Source: Flavobacteriales bacterium | GTDB lineage: Bacteria > Bacteroidota > Bacteroidia > Flavobacteriales_D > Parvicellaceae | Assembly (NCBI GenBank): GCA_026993705.1 | Contig: JALWSJ010000306.1 | Location: 8,447 to 14,507 of the forward strand | DNA: 6,061 bases | Reading direction: 5' to 3' | Shown here: piece after piece, positions 1 through 5,971 of the stretch | How the letters are laid out: every line of letters starts with the position of its first letter | Position numbering within the stretch: the first letter of the stretch is position 1 | The notes under the pieces: generated by a model | What the model was told of the DNA's origin: nothing | The model's database searches: none | The model's input: the letters and a program-made list of their open reading frames with translations, nothing else | Program-made: the position numbers and the translations under genes

Positions 1-1985
1 ACTAAAAAGAAGGACAAAAACAACAAGGCAAATGTTCCGATAAATACCCATAAGGCTCTTCTCCCTTGTAGGATGAATTGTAAGCCACTTCTATAATAAT
101 CCTCTAACTTGGGTAACATTTTATTTTGAAACCACTCGGTAACGGGAATAAAATAGAACTTATTTAATAAAATCAACACGCCAACAGTCAGCATTAAATT
201 CCCAGAAAGAATGGAAACCATACCATAAAACAGAAATGAAAACAATATGATGATTGCTCCAGGTATAGTGGCATATTTATATGTTGTTTTGTTAGAATAA
301 AACATATACCGAATAGGAGCAAAAAGTAAAACACCACCGAAGAAAATAGTACCTAGTATCGAATACAATTTGCTATCCGAATGTTCTGCCAATACACTAA
401 ACCCAAGGGCTAAAATTAAGGCTATGATTAAAAACACCGTTTCCTTAGGGTTGAACGTTTTATTTTCTTCTTGCAACTTCATTATCACAGAAGTCAACAC
501 AGGATTAATGACCAAGGCGACAAACAACGAAGAACCAAGGACAATCATTAAGGTAATCGGAAGGTATTGCATAAATTGTCCCATCGTTCCTGGCCAAAGA
601 GCTAAAGGAACAAAAACTGCCAAGGTTGTAGCGGTAGAGGCTATAATCGGCCAAGCTACCTCTCCTACTCCATACTTTGCCGCATCAATTCCATTCATTC
701 CTTCTTCGTCCATTAGTCGATAGACATTTTCAACGACCACGATTCCGTTATCGACTAACATCCCGAGAGCTAACACCAAAGAAAAAAGCACCATAATATT
801 TAGAGTAACCCCTGATGCGTCTAAAAATATCATAGACATAAACATTGACAGTGGTATGGCTATTCCAACAAAAAGAGCATTTCGCAATCCTAAGAAAAAG
901 AGCAACACTCCTATTACTAATAGCATTCCGAAAATAATTGAATTTTCGAGGTTACTGACTTGTGAACGTATTTTTGAAGACTGGTCGTTGGTGAAAATCA
1001 CATTTAAGTCCTCTGGCAATTCACCTTTCAATTTAGCCTCATTTACAATCGTTTTTACTTTATCGATTGCTTTAATGATATTTTCCCCCGAACGCTTTTT
1101 TATGTCAATCATCACCACTGATTTCCCATTTTGCCTTGCATAACTAGTTACATCAGCATCACCGAAAGAAACATCGGCTACTTCGTACAAGAATACATCG
1201 TTTTGCCCTTCGTGTTTGACAATTAGATTTAGTAATTCATCACTTTTCTTAAATTTTCCGTCAATGATAACAAAATGGTCGATACCATCTATGTTTAAGT
1301 TTCCTGCACCAATAGTTAAATTATCATTTTTTATTGCTTGTTCCACATCTATAAAACTAACTCCCTTAGCCTCCGCATTGTATTTACGCATTTCAACCTT
1401 CAGTTTTTGCTCTTGCGTGCCGCGAATATCCGCCGAATTGACTTCAGAAATGCCTTCAAAACGGTCTTTTAACAACTCTGCTCTATCTTTGAGGTATTGA
1501 ACGGGATAGTTCCCCGAAAGATTGACGTTTACAATCGGCATATCACTCACATCAACCTTTGCAATTGTTGGTTCTACGGGTAAATCTTGTGCAAAACTTT
1601 TATCGCTTCTTGCATCGGAGAGAGCCTCTTCTACTCTATCTTTTGCCTCCTCAGGCGTTACATCCGATTCAAATTCTATATCTACAATTCCAAAATCTTG
1701 AATTGCTGTAGATTTAATCTTCTTCACCCCTTTTAACTTGTTTAGCTCCTTTTCCAAAGGTTTTACAATTTTATCCGTGATAATTTCTGGTGAATTACCG
1801 GGATAAGGCACATTGACAAATATTCGAGGAATTTGAATTTCTGGAAAACTCTCCCTTGCCATGCTACTATAAGCTATTGCACCGCCAATGAGAATAATAG
1901 CTAAAATTAAATATACTGTCTTGCTGTTTTTAATCGCAGCTGTAGATAAAGAAAAGTCTTTAAATTTCTTTTTGTTATTGTTCAT
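1..1985 (-). CDS. RND efflux pump inner-membrane permease (AcrB/HAE-1-like), C-terminus cut off by window edge
   Basis: This is the inner-membrane proton-driven pump of a tripartite exporter. The frame is open from ATG at 1985 to the window start (661 codons, about 60% of a typical protein) with no stop. The N-terminus has TM1 (about residues 22-42), then the RND porter signature PGNSPEIITDKIVKPLEKEL (62-81) followed by GV..I.S. The TM2-TM6 block follows, with LGMLVDNGIVVVEN around D412-N413 in TM4. AcrB has Asp407-Asp408 here, so the second relay acid is Asn. After TM6, residues of about 515-620 hold roughly four further hydrophobic stretches before the TM7-like segment near 645, which AcrB starts at about 540. 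It lies 33 nt downstream of the adaptor gene and is the last visible operon member. The family assignment is firm. The substrate is unknown; a drug, bile-salt or detergent type is inferred from the HAE-1-like sequence rather than a heavy-metal type. Confidence 0.95.
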   Translation of the reverse strand, partial: MNNNKKKFKDFSLSTAAIKNSKTVYLILAIILIGGAIAYSSMARESFPEIQIPRIFVNVPYPGNSPEIITDKIVKPLEKELNKLKGVKKIKSTAIQDFGIVDIEFESDVTPEEAKDRVEEALSDARSDKSFAQDLPVEPTIAKVDVSDMPIVNVNLSGNYPVQYLKDRAELLKDRFEGISEVNSADIRGTQEQKLKVEMRKYNAEAKGVSFIDVEQAIKNDNLTIGAGNLNIDGIDHFVIIDGKFKKSDELLNLIVKHEGQNDVFLYEVADVSFGDADVTSYARQNGKSVVMIDIKKRSGENIIKAIDKVKTIVNEAKLKGELPEDLNVIFTNDQSSKIRSQVSNLENSIIFGMLLVIGVLLFFLGLRNALFVGIAIPLSMFMSMIFLDASGVTLNIMVLFSLVLALGMLVDNGIVVVENVYRLMDEEGMNGIDAAKYGVGEVAWPIIASTATTLAVFVPLALWPGTMGQFMQYLPITLMIVLGSSLFVALVINPVLTSVIMKLQEENKTFNPKETVFLIIALILALGFSVLAEHSDSKLYSILGTIFFGGVLLFAPIRYMFYSNKTTYKYATIPGAIIILFSFLFYGMVSILSGNLMLTVGVLILLNKFYFIPVTEWFQNKMLPKLEDYYRSGLQFILQGRRALWVFIGTFALLFLSFFL

Positions 1986-2018
1986 TTTATCAACTGTTTT
2001 TTTAAGTTGTGTTCAACC

Positions 2019-3062
2019 TTAATTCATCACGGCTACATCTTCACCATCTTTTATACCTCTGCATCCTTTGTCTATAACTTGTTCGTTAGGAGCTAACCCT
2101 TCTACTACCTCCGTTTTATCACCTGAAATTTGCCCCACAATTATATATTGTTGTTTGGCTTTCCCGTCCTTATACACAAACAAATAAGGCTTTTGTTCCA
2201 CATCGCGAAGAATAACACTTGACGGAACAACTAAAGCAGAAGAATCAGCATAATCTCTTATTTTAACCACGCTCATCAAGTTAGGAACAAGATAAGATGA
2301 AGGGTGTGGAATCCCCACTTCAATACCCACCGTTCTATTCATTGGGTTGATGAACTTCCCTACTCTTTTTATCGGTAAGTTTTCAATCGCTAAATTTTCC
2401 AAGGCAGGAAATACAAGCGTTGCTAAACTATTTTTGTTTAACTTGATTAAATAACTCTCAGAAATATCGGCTTTAACACTTAATTTACTCAAATCAATTA
2501 GTCGAATAATCGGCGTAGAGGGAGCAGCCATTTGCCCCACAACAGGAAAGACCTCTTCCACATATCCGCTAAAAGGAGCTTTTAGTATAAACTTTCCCTT
2601 TTGAGTTTGCAATGTATGTAAAGTTTGTTGTAAAGTTTTGTACTGCCCTTCGGCTTGTTTTAGAGCCAACTCCGTTCCTACTCCCTTATCGAACAAAGCT
2701 TTTTGTTTTTCGTACATGTATTTTGCAACATCGAGTTGGTCTTTCAGTTCTTCAATATTGGAAGCCACTACATCCGAATCAAACGTGGCTATCACCTGTC
2801 CTTTTTGGATATTTTGTCCTTCTTTCACATTCAAAGACTTAATCAAACCTCCTACCTCTGGAACGACTAATACGTTTTTTTCAGCCTCAACTGCTCCTTG
2901 CACTTGAAAAAAGTGTTCAAAAAGCTGTGGTTGTACCGTTATCGTCGATACTTTCGTTATTTTAGGAGCGACTTCAGGTGTTTTTTCTTCCTTATGTTCT
3001 GTAGAAGAACTACAAGAAAATAATAAAACAGATGAAAACAGGATTACTATATTTTTTTTCAT
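2019..3062 (-). CDS. Periplasmic adaptor (membrane fusion) lipoprotein of RND efflux system, AcrA/HlyD family
   Basis: The adaptor bridges the RND pump and the TolC-like channel in the periplasm. ATG at 3062 gives 347 aa starting MKKNIVILFSS. An in-frame TTG at 3068 would add two residues, but ATG is the simpler choice. A lipobox LFSC puts the lipidated Cys at residue 17, so the protein is membrane-anchored. Domains in order are: first lipoyl half (about 66-95, with VPEVGGLIKSL and EGQ.IQKGQVIA); an alpha-helical hairpin (about 98-156, with QKALFDKGVGTELALKQAE) that should dock on the channel; second lipoyl half (about 157-190, KAPFSGYVEE...VGQ); beta-barrel (about 193-273); and membrane-proximal domain (about 275-347, VVPSSVIL). 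The length is normal for the family, if slightly short. It starts 10 nt after the channel stop codon. The family is certain, the transported substrate is not. Confidence 0.95.
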   Translation of the reverse strand: MKKNIVILFSSVLLFSCSSSTEHKEEKTPEVAPKITKVSTITVQPQLFEHFFQVQGAVEAEKNVLVVPEVGGLIKSLNVKEGQNIQKGQVIATFDSDVVASNIEELKDQLDVAKYMYEKQKALFDKGVGTELALKQAEGQYKTLQQTLHTLQTQKGKFILKAPFSGYVEEVFPVVGQMAAPSTPIIRLIDLSKLSVKADISESYLIKLNKNSLATLVFPALENLAIENLPIKRVGKFINPMNRTVGIEVGIPHPSSYLVPNLMSVVKIRDYADSSALVVPSSVILRDVEQKPYLFVYKDGKAKQQYIIVGQISGDKTEVVEGLAPNEQVIDKGCRGIKDGEDVAVMN

Positions 3063-3072
3063 GGTCAATGGG

Positions 3073-4398
3073 TTAAAGTTTATTGCTCAATTTTTGTAAG
3101 GCTAATCGAGCTTTTAATAATTCAAGTTTTGCCGATATCAAGTTGGCTTGTGCCGTTAGGTGTTGATTTTGAGCTTGACTAAGCTCCAAAGAACTAACTG
3201 TCCCTTCTTTAAATTTCAAAGTAGTATGGTCTAAAATTTCTTTGGCTACCGATTCAGCTTCCTTTTGAAATGTTAGATTATTCACTGCATTTTGGTAGTC
3301 GGCATAAGCCTGACTGATTTGCAAGCGAATACCTTGCTCTACATTAGCCAATGTATTTTCTGTTTTTTGTACTTCTAATTTTGCTTGACTCACTTGCGAA
3401 GCTCTTTGACCACTACTAAAAATAGGCACATTAAGCGTTACTCCCCATAAGGTAGTCGGATACCAACTTTTATTGGCATCAAAAAAATTAAATTCATACC
3501 GTTGAGCATTTTTTTGATACGAGAAAAAACCAGCTAAAGAAGGTAAATAATTCGCCTTCGTATTTTTTAGCGACAATCGATTGAGCATCAGCTGAGATTC
3601 TACCACCTTATAGTCAACATTTTCAGAAGATGAAATACTATTAACATCCACTAATTCAGCCTGAACAAAAGCATCTAAACTATCCGTCAATTCTATCGAA
3701 TTTTCCAAAGGCATACCCATTTGAAATTTCAACAACTTTTTAGCTACGGATATTTGTGTATTTACTTTTGAAATTCCGTTCTTTACCTGTAATACAGAAA
3801 GGCGAATCTGTGAAGCATTTGTTGACTCCAATACTTTTTCATCAACAAGAATTTGAGTTTCTTTATACAGTTTCTCCAACGTTTCCAACGTTCTTTGTAA
3901 AGTTTTAGCATTTTCCTGCAAGAACAAAACCGTATAATACGCATCGGTTACTTTTTGTTTAGTTTCCAACTCTTGCTTTTCAGATAATATTTTACTGGTA
4001 TTCGTAAACGCCTTAGCCGCCTGCAATCCCACTAAATAATTCCCGTTAAAAATCAATTGAGAAACCTGAATCGTTCCCTTTAAGTTATAATCGGTTCCAA
4101 ACTTTAATTCGGAGATAGCACCGGGAGGAGCCAGCGGATTAAACGCCTTTGCCGGAACAACAGTCGTCGGTATATCAATAAAATTCTGAAACTCACCCTT
4201 GGCAGAAACCTGAGGAAGACCTTGAGCCGTCGTTTCCCAAACCTTCTTTTCGGCTTTTTCCATATCCAATTTAGCATTCATCATATCTTTTGAATGTTCT
4301 ACTGCGTAGGCTTTAGCTTGGCTCAAACTAAACGATTTTTCCTGTGCATAAACAAAGCTAAACAACAACGGAAAAACTAGAATATATCTTTTCATCAT
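3073..4398 (-). CDS. TolC-like outer membrane efflux channel (OEP family)
   Basis: This is the outer-membrane exit duct of the tripartite pump. The product is 441 aa. The N-terminus MMKRYILVFPLLFSFVYA is a Sec signal peptide with likely cleavage after A18 (VYA-Q). There is no lipobox Cys, so it resembles TolC more than the lipidated OprM type. The mature protein shows the two OEP repeats, at about 25-230 and 260-435. Each is rich in long amphipathic helices with heptad-like Leu/Ala/Gln patterns; examples are SLSQAKAYAVEHSKDMMNAK near the start and LELSQAQNQHLTAQANLISA near the end. Its length is slightly below that of E. coli TolC. Two adjacent ATGs (4398 and 4395) could both serve as start. 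The first lies one base after the tetR stop (TAA-G-ATG), which suggests translational coupling. The assignment is secure at family level. Confidence 0.94.
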   Translation of the reverse strand: MMKRYILVFPLLFSFVYAQEKSFSLSQAKAYAVEHSKDMMNAKLDMEKAEKKVWETTAQGLPQVSAKGEFQNFIDIPTTVVPAKAFNPLAPPGAISELKFGTDYNLKGTIQVSQLIFNGNYLVGLQAAKAFTNTSKILSEKQELETKQKVTDAYYTVLFLQENAKTLQRTLETLEKLYKETQILVDEKVLESTNASQIRLSVLQVKNGISKVNTQISVAKKLLKFQMGMPLENSIELTDSLDAFVQAELVDVNSISSSENVDYKVVESQLMLNRLSLKNTKANYLPSLAGFFSYQKNAQRYEFNFFDANKSWYPTTLWGVTLNVPIFSSGQRASQVSQAKLEVQKTENTLANVEQGIRLQISQAYADYQNAVNNLTFQKEAESVAKEILDHTTLKFKEGTVSSLELSQAQNQHLTAQANLISAKLELLKARLALQKLSNKL

Positions 4399-4399
4399 C

Positions 4400-5005
4400 T
4401 TAATATTTAATTTTTTTGAAGAGCGACTTAATGTACTCTAATCCTTTTTCACTCGCTATCCCCCGCAAATGATACCTAGCAATTTCGGTATGTAATCTCT
4501 GATAAGTTGTCTGTTTTAAATCAAACAAATTGGATTCAAAAATAGAATTGACCAAAGACACATAAATTTTAGCCGTCAATTCCGGCTCTAAATTATCACG
4601 ATATAGACCTTCCTCAATTCCATTAATCAAGTTTTGTCGCACCTGATTATATATAAAAACCGACTTGTGCTCTTCCATTATTTTCCAAGCCTCCGGATAA
4701 TACTTTTGCAAATCAAAAATAACAGCAGGTTGAATATTTTCCAATTTTTCACTTATCTGGTCATTAATTGCCACCATTTTATCGATAGCATTCCCCTTCT
4801 CTATCAGTTCACTCAAACACTGCTGGTCAGACTCTATAGCCAATTGCATCGTTTGCTTTACTAAATCATTTTTATCCTTAGCAAATTTGTACAACGTTTT
4901 TTTAGAAATCCCCAACAGCCGGGAAATATCATCCATCGTTAAACTCTTTATACCCAACCGCATAAAAAGCTCAGCAACACGTTCCATTAATTCATCTTTA
5001 TCCAT
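4400..5005 (-). CDS. TetR/AcrR-family transcriptional regulator, likely repressor of the efflux operon
   Basis: This is a 201-aa cytoplasmic DNA-binding regulator. The N-terminal TetR_N helix-turn-helix spans about residues 19-49 (IKSLTMDDISRLLGISKKTL, then YKFAKDKNDLV), including the typical T.DDIS..LGISK.TLYK.F..K..L pattern. The remaining 150 residues are an all-helical ligand-binding/dimerisation domain (with FDLQKYYPEAW at about 97-107) that diverges as usual and does not reveal the inducer. It is the first gene of the operon and lies one base from the channel gene, so it is probably co-transcribed with the pump and represses its own promoter until a pump substrate binds. That regulatory model is inferred from gene order and family behaviour. 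ATG at 5005 is chosen because the HTH lies at the expected distance and a promoter match ends about 20 nt upstream. Confidence 0.93.
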   Translation of the reverse strand: MDKDELMERVAELFMRLGIKSLTMDDISRLLGISKKTLYKFAKDKNDLVKQTMQLAIESDQQCLSELIEKGNAIDKMVAINDQISEKLENIQPAVIFDLQKYYPEAWKIMEEHKSVFIYNQVRQNLINGIEEGLYRDNLEPELTAKIYVSLVNSIFESNLFDLKQTTYQRLHTEIARYHLRGIASEKGLEYIKSLFKKIKY

Positions 5006-5024
5006 TGCTTACTTAAATTTTACA

Positions 5025-5054
5025 CAAAGGTAAAAACATTTTTCATACAGGAAA
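5025..5054 (-). promoter_or_regulatory. Putative Bacteroidota-type promoter of the tetR-efflux operon
   Basis: On the minus strand TACCTTTG (5032-5025) matches the Bacteroidota -7 consensus TAnnTTTG exactly. TTTC (5054-5051) stands 18 nt upstream, where the -33 element TTTG is expected, with one mismatch. Transcription would start around 5018, leaving a very short leader before the ATG at 5005. No purine-rich Shine-Dalgarno is evident, as is common in this phylum. This would be the only promoter needed for all four efflux genes. Confidence 0.6.
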
Positions 5055-5077
5055 CGTTTTTCGTTATTTTTGTTTCC
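5050..5077. promoter_or_regulatory. Candidate TetR operator: inverted repeat GGAAAC-N16-GTTTCC
   Basis: GGAAAC at 5050-5055 and GTTTCC at 5072-5077 are perfect 6-bp inverted arms separated by 16 bp. A smaller inverted repeat, AACG-N5-CGTT (5053-5065), is nested in the left part. The site overlaps the putative -33 element of the tetR promoter, the usual position for an autoregulatory TetR operator. The inner 16 bp are mostly T-rich and not symmetric, so chance in AT-rich DNA remains possible. Confidence 0.35.
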
Positions 5078-5098
5078 GTTGGGTTAGTTTGGGCGTTC

Positions 5099-5153
5099 CC
5101 CAAAACACAAAAAGCACATACCCTCACGGGATACGTGCTTTTTATGTTTTGGG
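5099..5153. terminator. Long hairpin with T-runs on both strands, possible bidirectional terminator
   Basis: The left arm 5099-5123 begins CCCAAAACACAAAAAGCAC and pairs with the right arm 5128-5153, ending GTGCTTTTTATGTTTTGGG. There are two mismatches and one bulged base, and the loop is TCAC (5124-5127). The T-rich 3' side follows the GC-bearing inner stem on both strands, as in intrinsic terminators. No gene converges on it from either side inside the window. It may therefore terminate transcripts from the repeat island, insulate the tetR promoter, or simply be part of the outer repeat module. It sits between GGGCGTTCCC and GGGTCGGGG. Confidence 0.5.
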
Positions 5154-5228
5154 TCGGGGTATCCGCTATATCTTTTGCCTGCCATAAAGGCAAGCAGGCA
5201 AAAGGATGCCGCTCCTATCCCTAACGCG
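5151..5228 (+). repeat. Repeat module A: GGGTCGGGGTATC box, 11-bp hairpin, TATCCCTAACGCG end
   Basis: The order is GGGTCGGGGTATC (5151-5163), a hairpin with arms CTTTTGCCTGC (5172-5182) and GCAGGCAAAAG (5194-5204) around an 11-nt loop, then GCCGCTCC and TATCCCTAACGCG (to 5228). The arms pair perfectly. A related copy, module E, lies inverted at the right end of the window. The final TATCCCTAAC is shared with the left end of foldback B. Confidence 0.7.
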
Positions 5229-5371
5229 TATTGAATGAAGTGCAAGAAAGTGAATTTTAGTTTCTTTAGACAATAAAGAAAATATTTGCATAGCCGAGGA
5301 AATATTTTATGAAGCAGGATAAAGGAAATAAAAACACTTTATGTACTTCTATTCAGCACGTGTTAGGGATA
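5216..5371 (+). repeat. Foldback element B, about 156 bp, with long imperfect terminal inverted repeats
   Basis: It begins TATCCCTAAC (5216-5225) and ends GTTAGGGATA (5362-5371), an exact inverted pair. Complementarity continues inward imperfectly for about 50 bp; for example TGAATGAAGTGCA on the left faces TGAATAGAAGTACA read from the right. Two perfect internal hairpins are also present: TTTCTTTA/TAAAGAAA (5261-5281, 5-nt loop) and AAAATATTT/AAATATTTT (5279-5308, 12-nt loop). It shares AAAGTGAATTTT and GCATAGC with element C in the same relative positions. It has no coding capacity, and the size and ends suit a MITE or structured repeat. Confidence 0.7.
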
Positions 5372-5406
5372 ATTAAGCGCCTGTAAAAAACAGTTGAGTT
5401 TTTGAG

Positions 5407-5469
5407 CTAACGTAAAAATTTAGACAATTTTATAATCGCTTGATTATCAATATTGTATTTTAACGTTAG
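5407..5469. repeat. Small foldback with CTAACGT ends (about 63 bp)
   Basis: CTAACGT (5407-5413) faces ACGTTAG (5463-5469). The centre is a perfect hairpin ATAATC-GCTT-GATTAT (5432-5447). Between them the arms pair only partially and are AT-rich. The ends resemble the CTAAC core of the neighbouring larger elements, but the match is short. It occupies most of the 105-bp gap between elements B and M2. Confidence 0.45.
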
Positions 5470-5476
5470 TTGGAAG

Positions 5477-5808
5477 TCCTTAACACGTATAAAACCAGTG
5501 GAAAGAACAATGAATTTTAGTTTAATTTATACTTTTTCATTTTTTATTTTCAGAACTCTGGAACTATACTCAATGCAATAAACTTTATACTTTATGGAGA
5601 ATTTGAAGAATTTATTTTTTTTTCAAGACTTAGGCGTAAATTTTTTGTTGTAACAAGTTACTACAAAATTTTACAACGGCAATATTGAGAAAAAGAAAGA
5701 CTAAAAAATTCTTATAGTTTGTTGTTTTGAGCATAAGCAAAGAAAATATTCATCGTCTGAGAACAACAAATTCCACTTTCTTGCACTTATTTCATCCCAC
5801 GTTAGGGA
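5477..5808. repeat. Large imperfect palindrome M2 (about 332 bp) with TCC(T/C)TAAC ends
   Basis: The left end TCCTTAAC (5477-5484) and the right end, TCCCTAAC on the minus strand (5808-5801), are inverted with one mismatch. Further matching arm segments in order include AGTGGAAAGAACAATGAATT against AGTGCAAGAAAGTGGAATT, and TATACTCAATGCAATAAACT against TATGCTCAAAACAACAAACT. The apex is a hairpin TTTTGTTGTAAC-AA-GTTACTACAAAA (5643-5668) with 11 of 12 pairs. The left arm is longer than the right by roughly 27 bp, so small insertions have accumulated. Its end sequences resemble the left end of element B. No coding frame of note is present. Confidence 0.55.
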
Positions 5809-5814
5809 TTGGCT

Positions 5815-5971
5815 TCCCTAACACGAGCAAAATAGACAGTATAAAGCGTTTTTTGATTCCTTATCCTTCTTTATAAAAATTTTCCATAGCTGGTGCTATG
5901 CAAAATTTTTATTCATCATCTAAGAAACCAAAAATTCACTTTCTATCCGTCAATTTCACTCGCGTTAGGGA
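5815..5971 (-). repeat. Foldback element C, 157 bp, self-complementary over nearly its whole length
   Basis: TCCCTAACACGAGCAAAATA from 5815 faces TCCCTAACGCGAGTGAAATT read on the minus strand from 5971. Pairing continues, about three quarters by eye with two small gaps, to the centre. There ATAAAAATTTTCCATAG (5873-5889) and CTATGCAAAATTTTTAT (5896-5912) pair at 16 of 17 positions around a 6-nt loop. It is a diverged relative of element B in opposite orientation, sharing AAAGTGAATTTT, GCATAGC and the TCCCTAAC ends. Only 6 bp separate it from element M2. Confidence 0.72.

Noticed and set aside
370..1500. Plus-strand open frames of about 94-117 codons at 370-723, 856-1143 and 1216-1500
   Set aside because: They lie antisense to the RND permease frame, which is open without interruption and carries clear family motifs. 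Their translations are low in complexity and resemble no family.
2612..2907. Plus-strand frames inside the adaptor gene, and a similar one at 4634-4864 inside tetR
   Set aside because: They are shadows of confidently identified minus-strand genes, with no independent start signals.
3063..3068. TTG start for the adaptor giving 349 aa
   Set aside because: The in-frame ATG six bases later gives a standard lipoprotein signal peptide (MKKNIVIL...), and the TTG offers no better ribosome-binding context.
5229..5810. Short ORFs within the repeat island
   Set aside because: All frames are short, AT-rich and broken by frequent stops, and the sequence is better explained by self-complementarity.
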